Positions 1 to 10,560 of a stretch of 64,000 bases of DNA are shown here, one piece after another. The notes under the pieces are model-generated. The model ran no database searches. It was given only the letters and a program-made list of their open reading frames with translations, and had not been told where the DNA came from. The position numbers and the translations under genes are program-made. This stretch comes from Pestalotiopsis fici W106-1 (lineage: Eukaryota > Ascomycota > Sordariomycetes > Amphisphaeriales > Sporocadaceae). Where the stretch lies: assembly GCF_000516985.1 (NCBI RefSeq), contig NW_006917098.1, forward strand, positions 868,001-932,000. Reading direction: 5' to 3'. How positions within the stretch are numbered: position 1 is the first letter of the stretch; each line of letters opens with the position of its first letter.

Positions 1-898
1 GAGTCATGACGTTCGCTCTCGTTGTTGTATATGGTTTGTCCCTCAGATGGCTCTTCCCCCAGACATAGCTCAGCGCAACATATCGCTCAGGCTTTCCGTT
101 GACGACGGGTAGTGGTTTCAGCTGCATATCAATCACGTCAATGACACCGAAAAAGGTGCTTTTGATTAGCTTTTTGAAATCAGGCTTCATTGCATGCGTA
201 TTCTTGCACGTGGGGCCGTGCTTCTCGACGCAGAGGTCAATCCAGCTCTTCATCAGCGCTTGTTTCTCCTTCTTATCCACAAGGCCACGGCCAAGGAAGT
301 GCGAGTCTTTGGCCGAGGCAGCATAAGCGTCCGAATTGATTCTACGAGAGCCCTTTGGAGCTACTAGCACCATGTACACGTTTTCTTCCTTGCCGCTAGT
401 CTCGTGCCAGGAAAGTCGGATTCGTCTCGTGCGGTTAATGATAGTGTTTCCCTTGCCTGTTTGACGGCCGTCTATTTCCCAGGTTAGAACCAACCTGGTA
501 TCCGCGCTTACTCTGATACCGCTATAACGCTGAACAGCTCGGTAGGCAAGATCACAGAATCGACAGGTGCCGCTTCGATCTTTCATCTGATCCAGCCGTG
601 CAGATATTCTATTGGGATCGCCAGAGTTCAGCTGAACGCCCCGGATGTTAACACCCCGGCTTGGCACAGGCTGGCTCGCATCGTCACCTGTCGAAGTAGT
701 CTGAGGGAATTCAGAATTGCGGATGATGAACCTGTGAATACTGAGGTTGAGCTGCTGACATGTTGTGCAAATCTATTCACAGCCGTTAGTCAGCTGGCCT
801 CCCACCAAAATAGTGCATGATCCTGGACAATGACCCACCTGAGCGTCGCCGCTTTCCTCCGCAATTACTGTAATGCTGCCACTTTCGGAATCAGGCAT
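1..898 (-). CDS. HET-domain protein, N-terminal part (runs off left edge)
   Basis: This gene begins at the ATG at 898-896 and continues past position 1, so only its N-terminal part is visible. I infer exons 839-898 and 1-772, separated by a 66 nt intron (773-838, GTGGGT...TAG, branch CTGAC). Without the intron an in-frame TAG interrupts the frame; with it exon 1 (20 codons) joins in phase to ICTTCQQLNL. The visible part ends in the HET core motif RYVALSYVWG followed by KSHLRDKPYTT. HET proteins trigger heterokaryon incompatibility, a programmed cell death after fusion of unlike hyphae, and many also act in innate-type recognition. The N-terminal pair of Cys-x-x-Cys residues (CTTC and CRFC) is common in this class. 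The partner and specificity cannot be read from the fragment. Confidence 0.85.
773..838 (-). other. Intron in the left-edge HET gene
   Basis: A 66 nt GT-AG intron is inferred here: donor GTGGGT, branch-like CTGAC about 20 nt before the acceptor, acceptor TAG. Removing it eliminates the only stop in the N-terminal frame. Its length is a multiple of three, so it keeps phase 0. Confidence 0.65.
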
Positions 899-1278
899 CT
901 TTCTGATGGAACAGAGACAATAGGAGCAGCTTTGTTGCCAGAATTCAAATGCGGTACCGACTAACGCAATGGTGCTTTTGTCGAAAAACGATGGTCCTCA
1001 TTCTCAACGAGAATTCAGAGGCGGGGAAGCTGGCGGCGATCAATTGCGTCGAGACTGTGTCCACTATGTATGCATTCATTGGATGATGAGGCTTGGGCTG
1101 CATGGCTGTGGCGTGTGCGTGGTCACGCTCTTATGTGTATGGAAAATTCATAAGTTATGTTGTATAAAAAGCCAGCATTATCTATGACCCTGACCCACCA
1201 AATCCTTCAATAATAACCGACGCCGAGCACCGAGTAAATTCCATTCCAACCTGTCGCATTCTATAGAGCCTTTCCTTA
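899..1278. other. Intergenic: upstream of the HET gene and downstream of the P450
   Basis: No coding region is recognisable here. Both flanking genes are on the minus strand, so this stretch holds the HET promoter and the P450 3' region. Confidence 0.5.
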
Positions 1279-2959
1279 CTATACAAAGTTCACACGAGCC
1301 GGCATACCCTGCGACGGCTTGGCAGTGACATCTAGAGTCTGGTACATGTATGTGCCATTTTCGTAGGCCGGTACAAACTCGAAGCGTCGCAAAGTCATCA
1401 CAAGAGTAATCTTGAGCTGCATGAGAGCCAACGTCTGCCCCAAACAGTTCCTCGGCCCCTTCTCAAAGGCCCTGAAGGCCTCGGTGGATACAAAGTACGG
1501 GTCTTCTGGGTCTGTGACGAGAAAGCGCTCCGGATAGAAGCGCTCGGCATCCTTGAATATATCTTCACGCCGCATGGTGGCACAGTTGTTGACGAGCACG
1601 GCGAAGGGTGCCGTGGGCCATTCCTTGCCGTCCTGTTCCAGTGTTTGGCCTTCGAGTCCGTGTCGCAGGCTGACTCCCGTCGGCGGCCACAGGCGCAACG
1701 CCTCCTTGATCACAGCGAGGGTATACGGGAGCTCGTGGACCAGCTGGGGCTGAGAGCGAAGCATGTCTGCTGCATTCTGAGGATCTTTCCCGAACAAGGC
1801 TTCATGCTCCTCACGGAGCTTCTGGACGACATTGGGATTCTTGCTCAATGCGGCATAGGTATACTTTACAAACAACGTTAGCTACTTCAACTCGAATCAT
1901 GATGGGGAATTTGGCTTACGCAGAGAGTGCTTGCCGACGTATCGTGCCCAGCGAAAATCAGAGTCTTGATCGACTGAATGAACATTTCGCGCGTTTCCGT
2001 GTCAACGTTGGCCTTGGAGTCGATATTCTTGCGGTTGGCCTGGATGGCGTAATCAATAGCGTAGTAGTTGGTGTCCTTTTCCAACTTGCTCTCTTCGTCT
2101 TCTGTTATGACGACTGGTCCATTGACGACTCTCTGATCCACTAGGCGGCCGATGTAGCGGTCGATGGCACGACGATTCACCCACTTGAGATAGTTTCGTC
2201 GTGGATTGATATCCCACAAGTAACGGGACCAAAAGTCGGATGGCGCAAGAGCTGCGAGCTTGCGGAACAGTGTCAAGAACTCGTCGTCATCTCTCTGAGC
2301 GTTGCAATCAATGCCCCTGAACAAAATCATTAGCAAATTAACGCTTTTATGCAGCCAAAGAGGGAAAAAGCAACTTACAGAATGACCTTGGCAGCAACAT
2401 TGAAAATCATTCGTGCGCACAGGTCCTCCATCGTGACCTTGTGCTGCTCCTTTGCGTGATGTTCCATGACGTCGCAGAAGTCAACAGCACTGTCTACAAT
2501 ACTGGGCACGTGCTGTAACAACTTTCGAGGCTGGAAGCCCGGCACAAAGGATTTCCTGGCAACCAGCCAGTCGTGTCCGTTGGCAGAGACCATGGACTTT
2601 TTGCCGAGGATATGGCCGGTCCACTTTTGCATGATGGGGGATTCCTTGGGCAGGTTCAGCTTTTGCGTGACCTGCGAAGCCAGATCGGGGTGGGCGACCA
2701 CGAGCTGTGGCGGGGCGAGCGGCCACAGGTCGAGGTAGAAGAAGTCGCCGAGGCCATATTGTTTACGCATCATGTTCGCGAACAGTTGCGGAGTCGCGTC
2801 GGGAGGCAGTTGGCCGGCGATGTCGCGCATGATCAAAAAGTGCCCCCAGATAGCGTGATGCGGTGGCCCGGGGAGATCTTTGAACAGCCTTCTCTGCTGG
2901 TACAGTCTCAGTAGACCGTAGCCCAGAAGAGCTAGAATCACGACGACTGGAAGAATCAT
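1279..2959 (-). CDS. Cytochrome P450 monooxygenase
   Basis: The three exons are 2379-2959, 1920-2316 and 1279-1863, with introns of 62 and 56 nt (GTAAGT/GTAAGC donors), giving 520 residues, a normal fungal P450 length. The N-terminus is a membrane anchor (residues 1-20, MILPVVVILALLGYGLLRLY) followed by a basic-Pro hinge near LPGPPH. The I-helix oxygen-activation motif AGHDTSAS lies near residue 318, the K-helix ExxR as KEALRLWPP near 378, and the heme-binding loop FEKGPRNCLG near 455, with its cysteine as the iron ligand. The protein is therefore an endoplasmic-reticulum haem-thiolate monooxygenase, apparently catalytically complete. The splice at STLC/YTYAALS restores the helix that follows the I-helix motif. 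The substrate is unknown, and no polyketide synthase, NRPS or terpene synthase is nearby. Confidence 0.93.
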
Positions 2960-4533
2960 GATGACGTTGGGTGCTCAGTGACCAAGAAGGGTTGTGGTCG
3001 ACAGTCGAGTGGATGTCAAACTGAGTTGGAGCAGAGAAAAGTACTAATGGGTAGAATTCGTATTCGAGCATGCTTCAGATGAAGGAACTTGGGAAGAATG
3101 TCTTGTTGTTTTTTCTCATGTTAAATCGGCGCAATGTGCAATATTTAATATCAAGGCATTCCATGGCCCACGAATACCAAACCTGTGTTGCATGACAATG
3201 AATCGCTTGCAAGCGACATAACGTGAGGCTGTGGTGGCTAATTCCTGGAGAATCTCAAACTGTCATTGCAATGCAATCCTGGTATTACTCTATTCTTGGT
3301 AGCTGGTCTTGCATTGCCACTGATACGTGATGCTATTTTCTGCAGAACTGTCTGGGGTACAGGTGAGGATTCCGCCCTACATCGTGCCTGTCAATCTTGT
3401 CATACAGAATTCGACCAATGCAACGAGCCTCATTTTTCATTGCTATCTCTGCTCATCACTGCCGTGTTCTATGGAACTTCCATAAGCAGAAGCTGATGAT
3501 CCTACGATTGATTATATTATCAATGAGGCGGCCAAGAACCTGTCGATCGGAGGATTTATCCACGTTGCGGCAGGGGTTCGAGGGCGTTTTAGGGGTCCTT
3601 CAAGCTTTCGGCCAAGCTTTCGCCCAGCTTTCGCCCAGTGATCTGATGAGTTAGGCGAGACTATGATCCTTCTGAGCGGGTACATGTAGCTACGAAATGG
3701 CCAAGTACCTGTAATACTTGACAGGGGTCGCCTTGGCGATCGGCGCGGGGCAGGGATTAATCAATTACGGCGCAGCTGGCCCATGTCATCTTCGCCTCGA
3801 CGACAGTCCACAAAATTAACATGGTGGGAACTTCTTCTCCATCTTCGGCTGGTCCAGTGGGTATGGTGGCGTTGCTAGACTCTGCGGCACAGTTCGGTAG
3901 CAACTAAAAATATGTTCACCCACATCGGTCGTTCCTCAAATCCTTGGGAGTCGTCTAGCCCAAAGCAATGACCATTCCGGCACTTTGGTTCCGCTCATTG
4001 ACAGTATTGCAACTAAGCCGAATCTGAGCATTGAGGCTTATTGTCGTCATTACCTCAGCCGAAGGAGCTTCGGCCCGGAACTTTCATCAGTGAAACACCA
4101 TTGTGACGAGGCGAGCGTATACTCAACGCCACTCTTCGACTCCTAGGGGCTATTGGCAAATCATGACCTTGTAGGTAACTTTTATTCTACTGTGCACCAG
4201 AATAGAAAATGGTCACGCCTCACTGATGGTGTTTCGCTGGACAAAAGTGCAGATCACGAGCTGTGGATCGTGGCACTATTCCGCCAGGATTTTCGAGCCA
4301 GTTTGAGTATATTCCAATCGCTCATTGTCACAGCATCACCGGTGAGCCCGAATAAGCACTTGCTTTTGGCCGTGAGGCTGCTGGCGGTAGGTATCCTCTC
4401 ACTCCAAAAATATTGTGAATCAAAATGCCATGTTTCCAGTATTTCTCGCTTGATTTCAGTCAACTCCCCTGCTGCAGTTTTACCCATCGTCAACATTTTA
4501 TCCATCGTCTTCATCATCATCATCACCAAAGTC
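2960..4533. other. Intergenic between P450 and DUF7702 gene (divergent promoters)
   Basis: I recognise no gene here. Short open frames exist but lack ATG starts, codon bias or family motifs. Two divergent genes share this 1.6 kb as upstream region. The frame of the right-hand gene is open back to 4153 but has no ATG before 4534, so 4153-4533 is probably its leader. Confidence 0.5.
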
Positions 4534-5387
4534 ATGTTTACTCTCAAAGATACCATCTACCTCATTGAGCTGGCATTCTATGGGCCCATCATACCTGCCA
4601 TCATCTTTGTCATTCTCCTCCATGGCGGCAAGAAACCATACACATGGCGCCCGGTCATCATTCCCCTCATGTTGATGTCGGGCCTGAGAATCGCCGGTGC
4701 TGCTGTTGGGCTCAGGTCACTGAGTCCAGACAAGGCCAGCTTGGCCAGCACTGCGACAATACTCGACACCATCGGGCTTGCGCCAGTCATTTGCTTGATT
4801 ATCGGTCTTCTCATCAGAGCGTAAGTACCTTCCATGAAGCAGCAATTGAGTATGTCGCAGTATATTGACGAGAGAGCAGTAATGCACCATTGTATCGAGG
4901 GCTTCCGTTGTGGGCATTCATCCCGCTCCAGATGCTGGCAGTAGCAAGTACCGTCATGACAGCATACGGGGGCAGGGACCTGTACACGGCTGGGAAGAAT
5001 GCGCAGCGAGACTTGACACTGATGCGAGTGGGCATCTTTCTGTTCATTACAACCTTTGCCGTCGCAGTGGTGCTGGCCGTCATTACTGTGCTCAAAGCCA
5101 GTGGAAAGGGCTACAGAACCGAGTGGGCCGTCGCCGTGTGCGCGCTGCTGTCCGTTCCCTTCATGGCCGTCCGTCTCACTTTCTCGACGGCGTCGCTGTT
5201 TACTGGCCAAGACTCTGTCCTCAACCCCATGACTGATAATGATACGGGGGTTTGGCTGCATTTATTCATGGTTGTCATCATGGAATACATCATCAGCTTT
5301 TCGGCAACCGCTGTGGGTCTGACTTCGAGGAGAGTCGTCTCTATTGCTATTGAGAAAGATGACTTGCTAAGTGAAGAAGAACATTGA
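4534..5387 (+). CDS. DUF7702-family seven-helix membrane protein
   Basis: The exons are 4534-4820 and 4880-5387 with a 59 nt intron (GTAAGT...CAG), giving 264 residues. ATG 4534 is chosen because the frame upstream has no ATG and family members start at about this distance before the first helix. About seven hydrophobic segments are visible, including YLIELAFYGPIIPAIIFVIL, a helix after RPVIIPLMLMSGLRIAG, ILDTIGLAPVICLIIGLLI and the C-terminal LHLFMVVIMEYIISFSATAVG. The layout and the motif FMAVRLTFSTAS match the fungal DUF7702 family of integral membrane proteins as I know it. Its biochemical role is unknown. The acidic tail (KDDLLSEEEH) is probably cytosolic. An alternative acceptor 3 nt upstream would insert one residue. 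Confidence 0.85.
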
Positions 5388-6307
5388 TTGTTTTTATGAT
5401 TTTTGTCCTTGGAAATACATAGTTTGATAGATTGGGAGAATGGAAAGGTTGATTTTTTTAAGCAGTTAAATTGAAACCCATATAAATTATAGACAATATT
5501 ATGATCAATCAACTAATTAAATTGTGATTTTACGATTTTACGTAAAGCGAACGAATACTCCGCAAAACCAGGGCAATACACTGTCCTAAGCATAATTGCT
5601 GCAAATTTCCGTGTGCAATAGTTTTAGATGTCCAAATCATACTGTTGGCGGTTAATCAAAGAAATCTTTGTAGCAATAGTTATTCGTGAGTCAACCTATT
5701 GGAGAGTTAATAAATGGTGCTTTGTTTTATTATACCTTAATTTACTTTGTATTCTTTTTTGAAAACGTATCGAGTTGGTGTGTGTCAGGTGCTAGGCACT
5801 TGCACTAAGTACTAGTACTAAACCCCTTGTAGCCACTACGGCATGCTGCATTTGGCCGATGCAAGTTAGGGGATTAAACCTTAAAATTATTATTCTTATG
5901 TCTTCGTAGCTAGCAATACCATATTCGCTCACTTTAATTTTAACTTTCCGTTATCTCCGGAGGTCACTAATGTAAACCAACAAGCCTCTGGCCTTATAGC
6001 ATGAGATGCCGTGCTGAATAGCGGGGAGAAGGAAGAAACAACAACAGACAGGCTAAATAGGATGTAAAAGAGATCACAATAAGTGAATAAGTAGGTTACA
6101 ATTTGAATTCATGTAAAGATTCTGAAATACACAAAATAAATGATAACGAAAATTCCCTCTAAAAATGTCGCACCGGTTTGGTCGCGACACACAAATATGC
6201 GCCTCCCTAGCCTCTAGCAAACGCCGAATAACGCCATTGAGTACTGCATAAAACATGCCCGTATCACACAGCAAGTAGAGTATATACAACTTGATAGTCC
6301 CTCCAAC
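5388..6307. other. Intergenic, AT-rich
   Basis: This lies between two converging genes (+ and -). It is AT-rich with no recognisable gene, RNA or mobile element, and should hold both 3' ends. Confidence 0.5.
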
Positions 6308-7323
6308 TCATTTCAGTTTCAATAGCCGGACACCGAAAAGCATCACCGCTATGACAAGCACCCACAGAGCAAAGCCAAGAACCATGGCTACTCGCTTATA
6401 GTATTTCAGATACCCAGATTCATTGCCATGCGGGAACGCGTTTGGTCGTTGCCGGCCCAGAAAGTCGCACAGCGGCTCCCAGCCGTCCTGGCACTTGAAC
6501 TCTAGGAGTCTCTCCTTGGGCACAATGCTCTTGACCCAGGCATTATGGGCGTGGTACATCTCCACCGATGGCTCGGGGGCAGGGAGGTCGAAGCGCTCGG
6601 CTGCCAACTGCACCCAGCCGCGGTACAGGTCATTGGCAGACACAATGCCCGGCACCCAGTACCCGAGCATGCGAAAGAGGCTTGAGCGCAAGTCGATACC
6701 GAAGCCGTGCCAGGACCGGAGCCAGACCTCGGCCGAGGTGCGCTCGGTCAGGACTACCTTGGCATCGGGATACATCTCCAAGAGGTCGGGGAGACAAGCG
6801 CTGCCTGGGACCTCGAGGGTCGCCTCGTGGCCTTCCAACAGAACCGCCAGCCTCTCGCGCCGCAGTTTAGTGTCCTTGGTGTGGACAATTTCGGCACTGC
6901 GCTTCAGGTTCTCAAACTGGCAGAGCGGTTCGGCCAGATGGAAGCAGTTTTTGTAACCCAGTTCTTGTAGAGCTGTTTTCATGCTGATGGTGCCAGTCCG
7001 TGGAAGACCCGCCTTGGTTCCAGATTAGTCAAAAGCCAAACATATGCTGATGCGGGTTATGAACTTACGATAATGACCTTGATTGTTTTCTTTGGCTCAT
7101 GATGTTTTGGTGATGGTGTAAATAGTTCTTGGAAAAAAGACAAAGATTTGCGCAATTTCAGGTTGGCTATGCCATTCGAGGCCAAGATACTGAGGACAAC
7201 CTCGAAGATGACTGCAAGTATTTGCAAAATCAACTCATATCTATTGGGGGGAATAGAGGGCCTGCTGAGCTTCGGCGCGCCGAGTGGCACCCTTGTGCTT
7301 CGGATTGATGTTGTGTGATTCAT
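6308..7323 (-). CDS. Sulfotransferase-like P-loop protein with C-terminal membrane helix
   Basis: The exons are 7069-7323 and 6308-7012 with a 56 nt intron (GTAAGT...AAG), giving 319 residues. Splicing joins KVII to AGLPRTGTISMKTAL, reconstituting the nucleotide-binding loop of the fungal sulfotransferase-like family (Sulfotransfer_4 type). In sulfotransferases this loop binds the 5'-phosphosulfate of PAPS. KVVLTERTSAEVWLRSW matches the family region containing the 3'-phosphate-binding arginine and serine. A hydrophobic helix near the C-terminus (VAMVLGFALWVLVIAVMLFG) suggests tail anchoring. The roughly 80 residues before the P-loop are not typical, so the true start may be later or the N-terminus may be lineage-specific. 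True sulfotransferase activity is not established for this family. Confidence 0.82.
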
Positions 7324-9618
7324 TGTCGGAAAGCTAGAGAATGGCTATTGGGATTTAGATGAATGCGATATTATTGGAAGACTTCTTTGACTTTTGTAAC
7401 ACAGCATCATCGATTTATGGAGCGAAGATCAGCCTTTTAGCTTTCCAGTTCCATCTCGCCAAGCCTCAAAACACCATCAAAGTCAGTATAATGGCTTGCC
7501 ACAAGTCTGCCAGTCAACCCTCGTATGACCTATTCGAGTCCATGTTTCATGGATCCACGCGCAAAGACTGAGGATAACTCAAGCATACCTCTTGCCTTCG
7601 CCATAATTTTCAGTTCTGACATCAGATGTTGAGCCTCGGCAACTCCACGCTCAATTATTTTCACCACTGATCAGCAAGAGATCCAAAAAATAAGGATTAG
7701 CCTCTTCCCACGAACTATTTTTGTGCTTCTTGACATGGTTAGCAGTGGTGTACAAAGAGAATAAAGATGAAAATAAGTGGTCATCTTGCAAGTCATTGGA
7801 TGAACTTGTAGATGTAGATCACTTGCAAAGGATGATGGCGAGTTGAAGGAAGGCAAATGGGCCGGAGGCTTTACGTCTCGAGAGCATCTTGAGGCTGACC
7901 CAAGGTCTCGTGAAACGCCACTATGCCATTGTCAGTATATGATTAGAGTCGAACTGTGCTAAACCTGGTGCTCAGATTGGTTTGATAGTGCAAACAAGCT
8001 TTTGGGATGGATGACAGTGACAGCCTCAGGAACGGGGTCTTGGACCCTGAGTATACAAAGGTCCGCACAGCAGCCGCCACAGCCTTGTGGGCAGGAGGAC
8101 CCCTAGAGCTGAAAATAGCACGAAAATGAGGCGGTATGCAGGATTCGTCGGGCGAGGTCATCGACAATGTATGATCCTGAATGAACAAAGAAATTACTAA
8201 GAATATCAAGTCGTCAAGATGGATCCACGTTTTTACATGGAATCGCATCCTTGAGACGCGCTGGAGAAGAAATAAGCTTCCTTGGAAATCTCTAGGCGGA
8301 CGGGAGCCGCAAATGCGGGTCAAATCCAACTTGGGCTAGCTCCGAATCCTACAGGCTCAATACGCTGAATACGCTGAGGGACTTCGCCGAGACTTTTGAC
8401 TGCTGTGCCTCGCGAGCCTCATTTTGCAGAATTCGGAACAGGGGTCAGATCATTGCCGAATCCGCATGGTACGTCAGAATCAAATGACGATCAAGGATGA
8501 AGGAAATGTACCTAGCGGGCGCCTCTTTCGCAACCGAGGGAGATGTCGCTCGGGCCGTGCACTACGATCTTTGCCAAGCCGGGAACACTGAATGGATATA
8601 CGACATGGGTAAGAAAGTGTGTCAGCAAACGACTTTACGTAATTGCTTGGACTTGCACATAAGATATGACAGGCTGTGCTCAGGAGTCGCGAATAGATTG
8701 GCTTCCCAAATAAAGACACTTGATGCGCCACGGCGTGACCGTGTTGTGTGGCACCCTTCGGGAGACACAACCGGAAGAGTTACTAGGTCTATTTGCTCAC
8801 ACATTATTTTCGTAGATGTAGACTATCTTTAATTTTACTCTTTATTTTGGATACAGGTCGTATCAACACTGGAATGGATGAACATGAAAATGTGAAGATG
8901 GAATTTTTAGCCGCCTGACCATAACATGGAGTCGGACAATTGATACACAAAGTGACTGCACTCAAAAATAGGGTCTAAAAGTGTCATATTGAATTGACTC
9001 ACTTTCGTATTTCGAGGTATCATATTGGAAACTCTTGCTGTACCCATTGTTTTTGTCTCATTTCGAATGTGCCTGAGTTCATATGATTAAACCGCAAGCC
9101 AACGCATTACTTGAAGAAAGAGACTTTTACTGTTGGAATAATGGGATTTGCGGTCTCGTACGAGGACGCTATCTAGATAGATAGTACAGACTGGTTGGCT
9201 AGTCACCACAGCCATAGTGTGCCTGAGGGTTACTAGCATCCGAACGCCGGAAGGCGTTCTCTACAGGCCATCGTACGAAGGGAAGTATTCCCTTAAGACG
9301 GTACGTTGAATGTAGATCTATTTGCCGTCACCTTTTGTACGAAGTAAAATCCATCTGGATGGTGAAGCTATTCTACACTTACAACAACTTTGGTTGTTAG
9401 TTAGTTTATTGAGACCTATTGACATTAATCACGAGCTTGCAGGCGCCAATTTTAGAGATGATTTTATGTAAAAGTCATAAATTTCAAACAATCTATACTC
9501 CAAGCTATTTTACAAAAGACACAAACTCCGAATGCCCTCAACTCTGTTTCTAATGACCGCCAATCTTTCAATGCTGTAGAGGAGTGAACTCAATGCTCAT
9601 ATCGGGCAGTGCAGCTTC
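7324..9618. other. Intergenic with no supported gene
   Basis: Several frames of 70-130 codons exist on both strands but none shows a family motif or a convincing intron structure. The only notable structure is a run of short inverted repeats at 9242-9398, listed separately. Confidence 0.45.
9242..9398. repeat. Cluster of four short hairpins
   Basis: Four inverted repeats fall within 157 bp. They are 9242-9259 (GAACGCC-GGAA-GGCGTTC), 9272-9305 (outer CGTAC/GTACG enclosing AAGGGAA-GTA-TTCCCTT), 9351-9362 (CCATC-TG-GATGG) and 9383-9398 (AACAAC-TTTG-GTTGTT). They lie 220-380 bp beyond the stop codon of the RNase-like gene. Function is unknown; a structured RNA or a fragment of a small DNA transposon are possibilities. 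Confidence 0.5.
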
Positions 9619-10560
9619 CTAGTCCGAGTTCACAGTGCACCTTGTGAATGAAGATCCACTACCCTCAATCATGACACCAACAAAGTTGTTGTTGTAGTCG
9701 GCAACAACGCGGTAAACACCAGGCTCGCCAGTGGTCCAAGTACCACCCTGAATGATGGGGTACTCGCGAAGATCCTTGGTAACACCGGTAAAAACGTCGC
9801 TGCCACCCGACTTGTTGCCGAACTGGTGGGGGTAACCGCCGGCGCCGTAGTCCGCCAGTTCCTTGATCTTCTTGAAGGCGTTGCCAACGTCATCCTTGGA
9901 CAGAGTCGTACCGTTGCAGTCGGCGCTGCCGACCTTCTTCTTCTTGGCGCGGGCGGCGAGATCGTTGAGAGCAGAAGAAGTACCAGCGGCCACGGCTGCT
10001 CGCTTGGCGGTGGAATCCGAGCTAGAGTCGTCGCCGCCGACTTGGTGCTTCTTGTGCTCCTTGTCCTTCTTGTCCTTGTCTTCCTTGTCCTTGTCGCCGC
10101 GCTTCATCTTCTTGGTGACTTTGGTGCAGGCAGTATACTGTCCTGCAACTGTGGCACCAGTGTGCTGCACGACGCCGCGGAAGTCACCCCTGTTGTCCTT
10201 GTAGTCGGTGATGACGCGGTAGGGGCCGGGAGTGCCCGTGGTGTAGACGCCGCCCTCGACAATAGGGAACTCTCTCAGGTCGGTGCCAGCAGGGACGTTG
10301 GTGAGGACCGCATTGTCCCCATCCTTGTTTCCAAAAAAGGCTGGATACTTTCCAACGGTGCCATCATTGTGTTGGCGACATTCCCCGAAAGCCTTGCGAA
10401 TGTCTGATTCCGCAATTGTGTGTCCATCGGGGCAGAGAAAGTCGCCAAGCTTTGCTCTTGCTACGATCTCATTCATGCCGTCGTCTCGACTAGGGACCGG
10501 CGAGGCGGTGGAGATGGCCATGAGGCCATACAAGGCAAGAGACCTCATGTTGAACAGCAT
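9619..10560 (-). CDS. Secreted protein with two tandem RNase T1/ribotoxin-fold domains
   Basis: This is a 313-residue intronless frame. The signal peptide is near residues 1-19. Two domains of the microbial guanyl-RNase fold lie at about 38-146 and 212-309. Domain 1 shows YPAFF (72-76), LREFPI (Glu97), YRVI (Arg115) and VQHTG (His133). Domain 2 shows YPHQF (His245), LREYPI (Glu266), YRVV (Arg284) and MIEGS (Glu299). Against the RNase T1 catalytic set, domain 1 has Ala at the first histidine and domain 2 has Glu at the second. A charged linker (150-209) carries KR pairs at 153-154 and 186-187, plausible Kex2 sites. Each domain is preceded by an ARAK stretch, suggesting duplication of a whole unit. 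A weak RNase, a non-catalytic RNA binder or an effector are all possible; toxicity cannot be inferred. Confidence 0.85.
   Translation of the reverse strand: MLFNMRSLALYGLMAISTASPVPSRDDGMNEIVARAKLGDFLCPDGHTIAESDIRKAFGECRQHNDGTVGKYPAFFGNKDGDNAVLTNVPAGTDLREFPIVEGGVYTTGTPGPYRVITDYKDNRGDFRGVVQHTGATVAGQYTACTKVTKKMKRGDKDKEDKDKKDKEHKKHQVGGDDSSSDSTAKRAAVAAGTSSALNDLAARAKKKKVGSADCNGTTLSKDDVGNAFKKIKELADYGAGGYPHQFGNKSGGSDVFTGVTKDLREYPIIQGGTWTTGEPGVYRVVADYNNNFVGVMIEGSGSSFTRCTVNSD

Noticed and set aside
1848..2144. Plus-strand frames inside the P450
   Set aside because: They are antisense shadows of the P450 exons; similar shadows occur over most genes here.
1279..7323. A secondary-metabolite cluster (P450, membrane protein, sulfotransferase-like)
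   Set aside because: There is no backbone synthase, regulator or shared promoter pattern. Proximity alone is not enough.
8497..8832. 111-codon plus-strand frame starting ATG
   Set aside because: It has no family motif, signal peptide or intron context, and overlapping minus frames are equally open. It is likely chance.
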